Source of the DNA: Aliitabrizicola sp041905595
GTDB taxonomy: Bacteria > Pseudomonadota > Alphaproteobacteria > Rhodobacterales > Rhodobacteraceae
NCBI GenBank assembly: GCA_041905595.1
Contig: JAYRKT010000005.1
Coordinates: 62,001 to 126,000, forward strand
Reading direction: 5' to 3'
Length of the DNA stretch: 64,000 nt
Shown here: positions 42,832-52,114 of the stretch, piece after piece
Position numbering within the stretch: position 1 is the stretch's first letter
Layout: each line of letters begins with the position of its first letter
Position numbers and translations under genes: made by a program
Notes under the pieces: generated by a model
Seen by the model: only the letters and a program-made list of their open reading frames with translations
Databases searched by the model: none
Told to the model about the DNA's origin: nothing

Positions 42832-43968
42832 CTAGACCCGCAGTTGCGCCAGGTTCCAGCGACCGACCGCCTGCACCATGTCGTCCCGACCAGAGAGCGG
42901 CCCAGGGCGGAACTTGACCGAGGTCAGGGCCTTCTGCTGGTTTTCGAGGACGCCCATGTCCTCTCGTGCGACCCGCTCCCACCGTTCTTCGTAGGCCTTC
43001 CGGTGGTGGTCGAAGTCCGGCAGGGACAGGCTGCTTTCGGGGAAACACCCGCCCAGTTCGAGAATCGAGCGATCCGCGGTGAGCGGCAGGACGTTCAGCC
43101 ACCACATGCAATCCTGTGACACGGCGAACTGCACATTCGGATGGATGACCGAGAAATAGGTGCCTTCCAGCGCATCATCGTCCAGCCCCGCGATCTGTGG
43201 CAGGGGCGGGACGGTCGCGGACATCGTTCCGATCGAGCGGCGGCTGAGCACCTGCATGCACAGCCACTCGCCCGTCGTCGGAATCGGCCGCTGTACCTGT
43301 GCGCCGACCGTATCGCGATGGACCGTGCCGGTATGATAGGTCTCCATCGCGTTCTCTAGGATGAGCTTCCAGTTACACGCGACCGGGATCGACAGCGTCC
43401 AGACACAGCGCATCCGGTCCAGGCGATGCGAACCGAAGCGTTGCGGCAGGTCGCCGAGATGTTCGATCAGCGGCGGTGCGTCGTCGCGGAAACAGGCGAA
43501 GACAAAACCGGCCCAGCTTTCCATCCTGACCGGGACCAGCCCGTTCTCTGTCCGATCGAAGCCTTCTGCGTCCTTCATGTCGGGGCAGCCATAAAGCCGC
43601 CCGTCGCTGAAATAGCTCCAAGCGTGATAGGGACACATGATGCGCGCCCCGCAATTACCCGAGCCCTGCAGGAGCAGCGATCCGCGGTGGCGGCAGTAGT
43701 TCGCAAAGCACCGCAGTTGCCCATCCTGACCGCGAACAAGAATGATCGGTCCGCCAAGCGTGTCGAAGGTCTTGTAGTCGCCCTTTTCGGGGACCTGCTC
43801 TTCACGGCAGAGGAAGAACCACGTCCTCAGGAAAATCCGCTCACGCTCCAGCCGGAAAATCTCGGGCGAGGTGTATAGCTCGGGCGGCATGGACTTGGCG
43901 CGTCTCAGGGGCGCAAGAGCATCCTCAAGGGCCCCGTCAGTCAGGGCGACGGAATCGTGGCGGGTCAT
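42832..43968 (-). CDS. Rieske non-heme iron oxygenase, large (alpha) subunit
   Basis: The 378-residue protein has a Rieske [2Fe-2S] domain with C92-x-H94 and C112-xx-H115 (NYCRHRGSLLL and CPYHAWSYF) and a catalytic domain with the iron ligands H212 and H217 in ENAMETYHTGTVHRDT. The layout fits the quaternary-amine demethylase group (betaine, carnitine or stachydrine type) of monooxygenases. No reductase or ferredoxin gene is adjacent. ATG 43968 is chosen over 44019, which adds a non-conserved leader. Confidence 0.9.
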   Translation of the reverse strand: MTRHDSVALTDGALEDALAPLRRAKSMPPELYTSPEIFRLERERIFLRTWFFLCREEQVPEKGDYKTFDTLGGPIILVRGQDGQLRCFANYCRHRGSLLLQGSGNCGARIMCPYHAWSYFSDGRLYGCPDMKDAEGFDRTENGLVPVRMESWAGFVFACFRDDAPPLIEHLGDLPQRFGSHRLDRMRCVWTLSIPVACNWKLILENAMETYHTGTVHRDTVGAQVQRPIPTTGEWLCMQVLSRRSIGTMSATVPPLPQIAGLDDDALEGTYFSVIHPNVQFAVSQDCMWWLNVLPLTADRSILELGGCFPESSLSLPDFDHHRKAYEERWERVAREDMGVLENQQKALTSVKFRPGPLSGRDDMVQAVGRWNLAQLRV

Positions 43969-44079
43969 GGGGGCCTCGTTCGATGGACGTTGCGTGAGCC
44001 TAGCTCCAGCCGGAACCACCTGTCATCCCGGACCATGTCTTCTCCAGACGACTTTGCGCACTCGCGGCTGACGCGATCG

Positions 44080-44550
44080 TCAGGTGCTGCTTCTGTCAGC
44101 ACCTTCCAGCTTGCGGCGGGTGACATACTGCATGCCGCGATTCACCTCGAGCACGTCGCGCAGGTAGATCGACATCGCGGCAGCGTAGAACAGGACCGCC
44201 GCCGAAAACACGATCTCGATCATGGGTGCCAAAGACAGCTGCGTTTGCGCATCGATGAACAGAAGCACAACGACGAGCGCGACGCTTATCCCGGCCGTTG
44301 TGCAGCAGATCGCCGCCCGCCCGATGCGGCGGGTCCGGCCCAGATAGAAGTCGAGCTCTTCCGTCCCGTCTGCTGCCGACATGTTATGTGCAGTCATCTG
44401 CGCCTCGATGACCCGGATACGGTCGACAATCCGGTTCTGACGCGTGTCCACGACGGCAAGGGTTGCGCCGATCGCCGTCAGAAGGAAAACCGGAGCAAGA
44501 GAGGCCTGGATCAGCGGCGAAATGGTCGAATGAAGTTCGGGGCTCGGCAT
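44080..44550 (-). CDS. DUF2721 family membrane protein
   Basis: The 156-residue protein has three membrane helices (about 11-33, 81-103 and 107-127) with the family start LIQASLAPVFLLTAIGATLAV and the RIRVIE cytoplasmic segment. The function of DUF2721 is not known. It stands alone, divergent from lysE and downstream of nothing on its strand. Confidence 0.87.
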   Translation of the reverse strand: MPSPELHSTISPLIQASLAPVFLLTAIGATLAVVDTRQNRIVDRIRVIEAQMTAHNMSAADGTEELDFYLGRTRRIGRAAICCTTAGISVALVVVLLFIDAQTQLSLAPMIEIVFSAAVLFYAAAMSIYLRDVLEVNRGMQYVTRRKLEGADRSST

Positions 44551-44688
44551 GGTTTTTCCGGAATCGGGTGGATGGCAAAGTTGACCTGCCGATCAGCTCG
44601 CTGGCAAGACCATGTCGTGTCTTTGCAGGACTGGACAGAGGCCCGCCGACCTGCGTTCACTCGACATCATTTGCATCGGGAGCTTCCC

Positions 44689-45309
44689 ATGACCATCGAA
44701 ACCTGGCTTGCCTTTGTCGCCACTTCAACGGTGCTTCTTGTCATTCCCGGTCCGACGATCCTGCTGGTCGTGTCCTATGCCCTTGGCCAGGGATGGCGGG
44801 CGGCCTTGCCGACCGCGATCGGCGTGGCGCTTGGCGATTTCACCGCGATGACGTTGTCGATGCTGGGAATCGGTGCGCTGCTTGCGGCTTCGGCGACCCT
44901 GTTCACGGTGCTGAAGCTTCTTGGCGCGGGTTATCTTGTCTGGCTTGGCGTCAAGCTCTGGCGGGCTGGCGGAACGATGGATGCGAGACCGATCACTTCG
45001 GCCGCGCCAATGGTCAAGATGATCGGCCACGCCTGGCTGGTCACCGCGCTCAATCCGAAAAGCATCACCTTCTTTGTGGCCTTCCTGCCGCAGTTCCTCG
45101 ATCGAAGCGGGGATTTCTGGCAGCAGATGCTGATCTTCGAGCTGACTTTCCTGACGCTCGGCTTCGCCAACGCGCTCGGCTACGGCCTTGTCGCCTCGCG
45201 CGCCCGGTCGCTGGTGCGCAGCGAGCGGGCGATCCGGGCCATCAACCGCACCGGCGGGTCGCTGCTGATCGGGGCGGGTGTGCTGACCGCGACGGCCCGC
45301 GCTGCCTGA
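44689..45309 (+). CDS. LysE/RhtB-family amino acid exporter
   Basis: The 206-residue protein has six helices and the family motif VIPGPTILLVVSYALGQGWR with the conserved GxxxGD region VALGDFTAM and LNPKSITFFVAFLPQF. It exports amino acids or their lactones; the substrate is not predictable. ATG 44689 is the start that leaves the first helix intact. An upstream in-frame extension crosses the DUF2721 gene and is not real. Confidence 0.93.
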   Translation: MTIETWLAFVATSTVLLVIPGPTILLVVSYALGQGWRAALPTAIGVALGDFTAMTLSMLGIGALLAASATLFTVLKLLGAGYLVWLGVKLWRAGGTMDARPITSAAPMVKMIGHAWLVTALNPKSITFFVAFLPQFLDRSGDFWQQMLIFELTFLTLGFANALGYGLVASRARSLVRSERAIRAINRTGGSLLIGAGVLTATARAA

Positions 45310-45909
45310 TCAGCGGGCCGATCTGCGGGCGAGACGGTTCTTCGTGGGAAGAATGGCAAGCCCGGCGATCACACTGGCGAACAGGGGAAGTGCAGGCGGC
45401 AAGGGCACCTCTGCGGTTTCCGGGACCGGGGCGGCGGCGGGCGGCGGGGCGGCAAATCCGACGTCAGCCACCACAGTCTGCCCGGTGCCGTAGACATGCC
45501 CGACGAAGTTGAAGCTGATCATGTTGCCGATCTTCGAGACGATGCCAGCCGGGCCGCTGGATTGTGCGACCGTGTCGATGGCTGAGTCGATCCCCGACAA
45601 AACAATCCCGTCGAAGATTGTGCCGGTAAACCAGGTGTTCTGCAGGAAGGTCACGATGACCGACTGCGCCTCGATATCGACGCTGAAGTAGGGACCGCCG
45701 GGGAAGCTGTCCTTCACCAGATCCGAGGTGCCGGCCGCGCCGGTCACCGTCAGAGGGAAGCCGCCGCCAAGATATTCGTCGTCAATGGTCGGGTAGAAAT
45801 ACTGCATCGTGATCGTATCGCCGATGAGCGTTGCCGCCGGCGAGGGCACGACGAGCCCGGCGAGAGCAGCCATAGCCATGACTGGCAGGCATTTACGGGA
45901 GAGTGACAT
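45310..45909 (-). CDS. Exported protein with VPLPA-CTERM sorting signal
   Basis: The 199-residue product has a signal peptide (about residues 1-26, ending SPAAT), a beta-rich middle domain (GDTITMQYFYPTIDDEYLGG, VIVTFLQNTWFTGTIFDGIV) and a C-terminal tripartite signal: E-VPLPPALPL, a hydrophobic helix FASVIAGLAILP and an Arg-rich tail RLARRSAR. This is the VPLPA-CTERM variant of PEP-CTERM, recognised by an exosortase. No exosortase gene is in the window. It converges on lysE with no gap between stops. GGAAAGG precedes ATG 45909. Confidence 0.85.
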   Translation of the reverse strand: MSLSRKCLPVMAMAALAGLVVPSPAATLIGDTITMQYFYPTIDDEYLGGGFPLTVTGAAGTSDLVKDSFPGGPYFSVDIEAQSVIVTFLQNTWFTGTIFDGIVLSGIDSAIDTVAQSSGPAGIVSKIGNMISFNFVGHVYGTGQTVVADVGFAAPPPAAAPVPETAEVPLPPALPLFASVIAGLAILPTKNRLARRSAR

Positions 45910-46140
45910 GCAGACTAACCTTTCCGCCCGACGGCGACCATCGTTCTGATCCGATGTTTGGCAGCGCGCTGTGGTCGTTCTTGGCCGGCATCACGGAAAG
46001 ATTGTGATAACCAATCCCGTCTTGCCCGGACTGCGCCATAATCGGGCAGTGCCGCCGCAGGCCACCCGTTCCGAATTGCATTCCGGCCCGTCGCGGCTTA
46101 TCTCGGGCGCTGACCGCCGCGACCGAAGGGCCAGCCCGCG

Positions 46141-47058
46141 ATGAACTGGATCTCCAACTATGTCCGCCCCAAGATCAACTCGCTGTTCTCGCGGCGCGAG
46201 GTTCCCGAGAACCTGTGGACCAAATGCCCCGAATGCGGAACCATGCTGTTCCACCGCGAACTGGCGGACAACCTGAACGTCTGCACCAACTGCGATCACC
46301 ACATGGCGATCAGCCCGCGGGCCCGTTTCACCGCGCTGTTCGATACCGGCATCTTCACCGAGGTGAAGGTGCCCGAGCCGATCTCCGACCCACTGCATTT
46401 CCGCGATCAGAAGCGTTATCCCGAACGCCTGAAGGCTGCCCAGAAAGCCACCGGCGAGAAAGAGGCGATGCTGGTCGCCGAGGGCGAAATCGGGCGGACC
46501 CCGGTCGTGGCCGCCGCCCAGGACTTCGCCTTCATGGCCGGATCGATGGGTATGTATGTCGGTAACGCGCTGATCGCGGCCGCCGACCGGGCGGTCAAGC
46601 TCAAGCGTCCGCTGATCGTGTTTTCCGCGGCGGGCGGCGCCCGGATGCAGGAAGGCATCCTGTCGCTGATGCAGATGCCGCGCACCACTGTCGCCGTGCA
46701 GATGGTCAAGGATGCGGGCCTGCCCTACATCGTGGTCCTCACCCATCCGACCACTGGAGGCGTCACTGCCTCCTACGCGATGTTGGGTGACGTGCAGATC
46801 GCCGAACCCAATGCGCTCATCTGCTTCGCCGGGCCGCGCGTGATCGAACAGACGATCCGCGAGAAGCTGCCCGAGGGGTTCCAGCGCGCCGAATACCTAC
46901 TGGATCACGGGATGCTGGACCGCGTCACCCATCGCAAGCAGCTGCGTGACGAGTTGATCGTCATCATCCGGATGTTGATGAATCAGCCGCCGGCGGTGAA
47001 GGGCGATCTGCCCCCGCCCGGTTCGCCCAGTTCCGACGCCTCAGAGGCCAAGGCGTGA
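46141..47058 (+). CDS. accD: Acetyl-CoA carboxylase carboxyltransferase subunit beta
   Basis: The 305-residue protein has the AccD zinc ribbon C29-xx-C32...C48-xx-C51 and the crotonase-like core with VFSAAGGARMQEG, THPTTGGVTASYAMLGD and GPRVIEQTIREKLPEGFQ. With AccA it transfers CO2 from carboxybiotin to acetyl-CoA in fatty-acid synthesis. The C-terminal 25 residues (PPPGSPSSDASEAKA) are unconserved. Its stop overlaps the GTG start of folC. Confidence 0.97.
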   Translation: MNWISNYVRPKINSLFSRREVPENLWTKCPECGTMLFHRELADNLNVCTNCDHHMAISPRARFTALFDTGIFTEVKVPEPISDPLHFRDQKRYPERLKAAQKATGEKEAMLVAEGEIGRTPVVAAAQDFAFMAGSMGMYVGNALIAAADRAVKLKRPLIVFSAAGGARMQEGILSLMQMPRTTVAVQMVKDAGLPYIVVLTHPTTGGVTASYAMLGDVQIAEPNALICFAGPRVIEQTIREKLPEGFQRAEYLLDHGMLDRVTHRKQLRDELIVIIRMLMNQPPAVKGDLPPPGSPSSDASEAKA

Positions 47059-48326
47059 CCACGGGGTCCGACGCGATCCTGGAACGGATGATGACCTTGC
47101 ACCCGAAGGTCATCGACCTGACGCTCGGGCGTGTCGAACGGCTTCTCGCGGCGCTTGGCCATCCCGAAGAAAAGCTGCCGCCGGTGATCCATATTGCCGG
47201 GACCAATGGCAAGGGCTCGACCCAGGCGATGATCCGCGCGGGGCTGGAAGCCGAGGGCGAAACCGTCCACGCCTATACCTCGCCACATCTCGCCCGGTTC
47301 CACGAGCGCATCCGCCTGGCTGGCGAGCTCATCTCGGAACCGGCACTGACCGCGCTGCTAGACGAATGCGTGGCGGCGAACGGGGGCGAGGAGATCACCT
47401 TCTTCGAGATCACCACCTGCGCGGCCTTCCTTGCCTTTTCGCGCACGCCTGCCGACTGGACCCTGCTCGAGGTCGGTCTGGGCGGTCGGCTTGATGCGAC
47501 GAATGTGGTTGCAAAGCCGGCGCTGACGATCATCACCCCTGTCAGCTTGGATCATCAGCAGTATCTGGGCGAAACGGTGCGGGAAATTGCGGGCGAAAAG
47601 GCGGGTATCCTGAAGCGCGGGGTCCCCTGTGTCATCGGTCCGCAGACCGAGGAAGGACTGGCGGCGATCGAGGCAAGGGCCTACGCGATTGGCGCCCCCC
47701 TCTTCACGCATGGCGAGCACTGGCATGTCTGGGAAGAGCGCGGCCGCATGGTCTATCAGGACGAGAACGGGCTTCTCGACCTGTCGCTGCCGAACCTGCC
47801 CGGACCGCACCAGATCCAGAATGCCGGGGCGGCGCTCGCAGCACTCCGGCTGCTCGGCTTTGGCGTCGTTGCCGCGGAGGCGGCCGTGTCCAAAGCGCAA
47901 TGGCCGGCACGGATGCAGCGGCTGAAGCAGGGGCCGCTGGCGACATCGGCGCCGCATGTCGAGCTTTGGCTGGACGGCGGCCACAACCCCGCCGGGGGCG
48001 AGGCACTGGCCGCCACGTTGGCGCGGATGCCGCCGCGGTCGACGCACCTGATCTGCGGGATGCTGAATACCAAGGACATCGGCGGCTATCTTCGGCCCCT
48101 GGCCGCGCAGGCCGACAGCCTGACCGCTGTCTCGATCCCAGGCGAGAAGAGTACCCTTCCGGCCGAGGAAACCCGCGACGCGGCGCTGAAGGCAGGGATG
48201 GAGGCAACAACCGCCCCTTCGGTCCAGGCTGCGCTTGATGCGATTGCCGCACGCGATGCGTCTGCGCGTGTGCTGATCTGCGGGTCGCTCTATCTTGCCG
48301 GACAAGTGCTGAAGGAAAACGGCTGA
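47055..48326 (+). CDS. folC: Bifunctional folylpolyglutamate/dihydrofolate synthase
   Basis: The 423-residue ATP-dependent ligase has the P-loop GTNGKGSTQAMIRAG (about residues 49-63), YTSPHLARFHERI, the LEVGLGGRLDATNV segment and SLDHQQYLG. It adds glutamate to dihydropteroate and folates. accD-folC is a widely conserved gene pair. The start is GTG 47055, coupled to the accD stop as GTGA. Confidence 0.96.
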   Translation: MTTGSDAILERMMTLHPKVIDLTLGRVERLLAALGHPEEKLPPVIHIAGTNGKGSTQAMIRAGLEAEGETVHAYTSPHLARFHERIRLAGELISEPALTALLDECVAANGGEEITFFEITTCAAFLAFSRTPADWTLLEVGLGGRLDATNVVAKPALTIITPVSLDHQQYLGETVREIAGEKAGILKRGVPCVIGPQTEEGLAAIEARAYAIGAPLFTHGEHWHVWEERGRMVYQDENGLLDLSLPNLPGPHQIQNAGAALAALRLLGFGVVAAEAAVSKAQWPARMQRLKQGPLATSAPHVELWLDGGHNPAGGEALAATLARMPPRSTHLICGMLNTKDIGGYLRPLAAQADSLTAVSIPGEKSTLPAEETRDAALKAGMEATTAPSVQAALDAIAARDASARVLICGSLYLAGQVLKENG

Positions 48327-48444
48327 AGGCGCGCTCGGCCCCTCGCCGCCGCACATCGTCGCGCCATAGGGGCACAGTGCCGGATGTTGCCGGAAGCTTG
48401 GCAGAAGCCTAGGTTCAGCAGGTATCCCGGATGGAGGTTCGCCC

Positions 48445-49485
48445 GTGACCCATACGCTTTCCCTTGGCCTCGACACCTTCGGTGATGCGACGGTGGATCT
48501 GGATGGAACCCCTCTGCCGCACGAGCAGGTCCTTCGCAACGTGGTGGAACAGGGGGTGCTGGCCGATGCGGTAGAGGTCGATTTTCTGGGCATCGGAGAG
48601 CATCACCGCGACGACTTCGCCGTTTCCTCGCCCGAGATCGTCATGGCTGCCATCGCAGCGCGCACATGCCGCCTGCGGCTTGGCACCGCGGTTACGGTCC
48701 TGTCCTCGGATGATCCGGTGCGGCTGTTCGAACGCTTCTCGACCCTGAATGCCGTTGCCGGCGGGCGGGCCGAAGTGATCCTCGGCCGCGGTTCGTTTAC
48801 CGAGAGTTTCCCCCTCTTCGGCTACGACCTGCACGATTACGAGGTGCTGTTCGAGGAAAAGCTCGACCTTTTCGTGAAGCTCATCCGCGAGCCGGAAGTG
48901 ACCTGGTCCGGCAAGACCCGGCCGGCCTTGAACCGCCAACGTGTATTCCCGACCCTCGGTGACGGGCTCGTCGTATCGGTTGGTGTGGGGGGGAGCCCGG
49001 AATCGGTGGTGCGGGCCGTTCATCACGACCTGCCGATGATCCTTGCGATCATCGGTGGCGATCCGCGACGGTTTCTTCCCTATGTCGATCTCTACAAGCG
49101 CGCCTGCTCGCAGATCGGCCGTCCCGTCCGCCCGCTTGGTGTCCATTCTCCGGGTCATATCGCGACGACGGACGAGGAAGCACAGGAACAGCTCTGGCCG
49201 CATTACCGCAAGATGCACGACCGGATCGGCGGCGAGCGCGGCTGGCCGCCAACCTCAAAGGAGAGCTTCCTGAACGAGGTCCGACATGGCTCGCTTTATG
49301 TCGGGTCGCCTGAAACCGTCGCGCGGAAGATCGCGGCAACTGTGTCGTCGCTTGGCTTGGGGCGGTTCAACCTGAAGTATTCCGGCGGGCCGACGCCGCA
49401 CGAGCATTCGATGGAATGCATCCGCCTTTATGGCGAGAAGGTCATTCCAATGGTGCGGGATATCTTGGCCAGCAAGGCGGCCTGA
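48445..49485 (+). CDS. LLM-class flavin-dependent oxidoreductase (luciferase-like)
   Basis: The 346-residue protein belongs to the bacterial luciferase-like monooxygenase superfamily, in the group with a start LGLDTFGD and FLGIGEHHRDDFAVSSPEIV, RLRLGTAVTVLSSDDPVRLFER and LGRGSFTESFPLFGY. These enzymes use FMNH2 and O2 on unknown substrates. GTG 48445 has TGGAGG upstream. The gene is not coupled to folC (118 bases between). Confidence 0.9.
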   Translation: MTHTLSLGLDTFGDATVDLDGTPLPHEQVLRNVVEQGVLADAVEVDFLGIGEHHRDDFAVSSPEIVMAAIAARTCRLRLGTAVTVLSSDDPVRLFERFSTLNAVAGGRAEVILGRGSFTESFPLFGYDLHDYEVLFEEKLDLFVKLIREPEVTWSGKTRPALNRQRVFPTLGDGLVVSVGVGGSPESVVRAVHHDLPMILAIIGGDPRRFLPYVDLYKRACSQIGRPVRPLGVHSPGHIATTDEEAQEQLWPHYRKMHDRIGGERGWPPTSKESFLNEVRHGSLYVGSPETVARKIAATVSSLGLGRFNLKYSGGPTPHEHSMECIRLYGEKVIPMVRDILASKAA

Positions 49486-49500
49486 CGCCAGTCAGCCCCG

Positions 49501-49575
49501 TCACTCGATCATCGGCAGGGCCATTACGAAAACGAGCAGGAATGCCAGACTGATCTTCAGCCAGTTGCTTTTCAT
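49501..49575 (-). CDS. Candidate tiny membrane protein (24 residues)
   Basis: On the minus strand ATG 49575 opens a 24-codon frame, MKSNWLKISLAFLLVFVMAL then PMIE and TGA. GGGAG lies 7-8 bases upstream. It has a short basic N-terminus and one hydrophobic helix, like known small membrane proteins. It sits 54 bases downstream of zapE on the same strand. It is too short for certainty; conservation of the frame would decide. Confidence 0.45.
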   Translation of the reverse strand: MKSNWLKISLAFLLVFVMALPMIE

Positions 49576-49629
49576 GCAGGGTGCTCCCTTTGCCGGTCCC
49601 CTTCGAGATGGGAACGCGGACGGCCGATC

Positions 49630-50718
49630 TCAAGTCCGGTCGAGACCCCAGTCGGCCCCCTGCATTTCACGCAGGCGGCTCGCGGTGCGCTCGAACTCGA
49701 AAGCGCCGGCTCCTTCGATGTATAGCCGCTCCGGTTCATCGGCGGCAGAACAGATCAGGCGAACCTTCGCCTCGTAAAGGGCGTCGATAAGAGTCACGAA
49801 GCGCTTGGCCTCGTTGTAGTTCGACGCGGAAAGCTGCGGCACATCCTCGAGGATTAGCACCTTTGCCGCGGCCGCGATCGCCAGATAGTCGGCGGGTCCG
49901 AGCGGTCGGGCGCAAAGCTCCCAGAAGCTGGCGCGGGCGACGCCATTTGCGAAAGCAGGCAGTTCCACCTCGCGCCCGTTCACGGGCAGTACGAGCGAAT
50001 GTGCTGGCGCGCCGCCGATCAGGTCGGCCCATATTCCGTTGAGCGCCGCCTTGGCTTCGTGTCCGGCGGGACTGAAATAGACCTTGGCGCCAGTCAGCCG
50101 GTGCTGGCGGTAATCGGTCGGGCTTTCCAGTTCCGCGACTTCCAGCCGGTCGCGCAGGAAGGCGATGAAGGGCAGGAACAGCGCGCGGTTCAGACCATCC
50201 TTGTACAAATCCTCGGGCGGGCGGTTCGAGGTGGTGACGATCACCACGCCGGCGCCGATGAGCATCTCGAACAGCCGCCCGACGATCATCGCATCGGTGA
50301 TGTCGGTGATCTGCATCTCGTCGAAGGCGAGAAGCCGAACCTCCTGCGCCACGGCCTGGGCAACCGGAGCCAGCGCATCGTCGACGCCGCGCTGCCGCGC
50401 GGCATGCATGCCGCGATGGATTTCCTGCATGAAGGCGTGAAAATGCACCCGACGCTTGCCGGTGATCGCGGTGGCACCGACGAACAGGTCCATCAGCATG
50501 GACTTGCCGCGCCCGACCCCGCCCCAAAGATAGAGGCCCTTCGGCGGTATCGGCGGCTTGGCGAACAGACCGCGAAGCCCGCGCGGACGCTCGGCGTTCT
50601 GTTCCAGCCATTCGCGGATCCGCTCGAGCATCGGCAGGACGCCATGCTGGGCAGGATCGGCCCGCAGGTCGCCGCTTGCCACTCGGGCCTCGTAGATCTC
50701 GGTCAGGGTCTCGCGCAT
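49630..50718 (-). CDS. zapE: Cell division protein ZapE (AFG1-like ATPase)
   Basis: The 362-residue P-loop ATPase has Walker A GGVGRGKSMLMD (66-77), HFHAFMQEIH, Walker B LLAFDEMQITDITDAM (near 130-145) and the sensor region VIVTTSNRPPEDLYKDGLNR. ZapE/AFG1 proteins are soluble or membrane-peripheral ATPases that act on the Z-ring in E. coli and on membrane protein turnover in mitochondria. It is divergent from the first MFS transporter. Confidence 0.94.
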   Translation of the reverse strand: MRETLTEIYEARVASGDLRADPAQHGVLPMLERIREWLEQNAERPRGLRGLFAKPPIPPKGLYLWGGVGRGKSMLMDLFVGATAITGKRRVHFHAFMQEIHRGMHAARQRGVDDALAPVAQAVAQEVRLLAFDEMQITDITDAMIVGRLFEMLIGAGVVIVTTSNRPPEDLYKDGLNRALFLPFIAFLRDRLEVAELESPTDYRQHRLTGAKVYFSPAGHEAKAALNGIWADLIGGAPAHSLVLPVNGREVELPAFANGVARASFWELCARPLGPADYLAIAAAAKVLILEDVPQLSASNYNEAKRFVTLIDALYEAKVRLICSAADEPERLYIEGAGAFEFERTASRLREMQGADWGLDRT

Positions 50719-50876
50719 ATGCGGTGCTTAACCCTCGGAGTCGGATCGGAAAAGAGGTGCAGTCCCGTCTGATCCATCACGATCCGTCATGTGCCGCATC
50801 ACGGCAACGGCTCTTGACCCGGCCGCTGCGTCTTAGCAGGCTGCGTGTCCGCTTCCTCCCCAGTCCGAGCATTTCC

Positions 50877-52112
50877 ATGACCAAGGCGCCCGTCTTTACC
50901 CCGGTTCTGATCGGGGGTTGCATCATCCTCATGCTTGGCTTCGCCATCCGGGCAAGCTTTGGCGTGTTCCAGATCCCGATCGCCGAAGAGTTCGGCTGGC
51001 CGCGCAGCGAATTCTCCATGGCGATCGCGATCCAGAATCTCGCCTGGGGCTTTGGCCAGCCGATCTTCGGGGCGATGGCCGAGAAATGGGGGGACCGCCT
51101 GGCGATCGTCATCGGCGCTGTGCTTTACGCGCTGGGGCTGGTGCTGTCGGCCTTTGCGGTGACGCCGGGCCAGATGCAGCTTCTGGAGATCCTTGTCGGT
51201 TTCGGCATCGCCGGTACTGGGTTCGGCGTGATCCTTGCGGTGGTCGGCCGTGCCGCGACGCCCGAGAACCGCTCTCTTTCGCTCGGCATCGCCACGGCTG
51301 CAGGATCGGCAGGCCAGGTCTTCGGTGCGCCGGTCGCGGAACTGCTGCTGATGTCTCACCCGTGGCAGACAGTCTTCATGATTTTCGCCGTGGTGATCCT
51401 GTGCGCGATGCTGGCCCTGCCGCTCCTCCGCAGCCAGCCGATGGCCTCGAAGGCCGAACTGGAGGAAGGCCTTGGCACCGTTCTGGTGCGGGCGTTCCGT
51501 GATCCGTCCTATACGATGATCTTCCTCGGCTTCTTCTCGTGCGGTTACCAGCTTGCCTTCATCACCGCACACTTCCCGGCCTTCGTCGCCGAAGCCTGCT
51601 CGGGCATCGACCCGAACGGACCGCTGGCAGCGATCGGGATCACGACGACATCGGCTCTCGGTGCAGTTGCGATCTCGGTCATCGGGCTGGCAAACATCGC
51701 CGGCACGATTCTGGCGGGGTGGCTTGGCAAGCGCTACACCAAGAAATACCTGCTGGCAGCCATCTATACCGGCCGCACCATCGCGGCGGCGCTGTTCATC
51801 ATGATGCCGATGACCCCGGCGTCGGTCCTGCTGTTTTCCTTCGCCATGGGGGCTCTGTGGCTGGCCACGGTGCCGCTGACCTCGGGCCTCGTCGCCTATA
51901 TCTACGGCATCCGTTACATGGGGACGCTCTACGGTCTGGTGTTTTTCAGCCACCAGCTGGGCAGCTTCCTGGGCGTGTGGCTGGGGGGGCGGATGTACGA
52001 CGCGACCGGCAGCTACAACACCGTCTGGTGGATCGGGGTCGGCGTCGGCGCCTTCTCGGCGCTGGTCCACCTGCCGATCCGCGAACGTCCGATGACGGCG
52101 CAGCCTGCCTGA
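50877..52112 (+). CDS. MFS transporter (OFA/monocarboxylate-like)
   Basis: The 411-residue protein has twelve helices and the MFS signature GAMAEKWGDRLAIVIGAVLY between helices 2 and 3. The start LMLGFAIRASFGVFQIPIAEEFGW resembles exporter/importer groups of short-chain acids. Substrate is unknown. ATG 50877 is chosen for the fit of the first helix; no strong ribosome site is seen. It is followed 2 bases after its stop by the next MFS gene. Confidence 0.9.
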   Translation: MTKAPVFTPVLIGGCIILMLGFAIRASFGVFQIPIAEEFGWPRSEFSMAIAIQNLAWGFGQPIFGAMAEKWGDRLAIVIGAVLYALGLVLSAFAVTPGQMQLLEILVGFGIAGTGFGVILAVVGRAATPENRSLSLGIATAAGSAGQVFGAPVAELLLMSHPWQTVFMIFAVVILCAMLALPLLRSQPMASKAELEEGLGTVLVRAFRDPSYTMIFLGFFSCGYQLAFITAHFPAFVAEACSGIDPNGPLAAIGITTTSALGAVAISVIGLANIAGTILAGWLGKRYTKKYLLAAIYTGRTIAAALFIMMPMTPASVLLFSFAMGALWLATVPLTSGLVAYIYGIRYMGTLYGLVFFSHQLGSFLGVWLGGRMYDATGSYNTVWWIGVGVGAFSALVHLPIRERPMTAQPA

Positions 52113-52114
52113 TC

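Noticed and set aside
40984..43119. 711-codon plus-strand frame across ilvD
   Set aside because: It is antisense to ilvD and part of the Rieske gene, with no recognisable motif.
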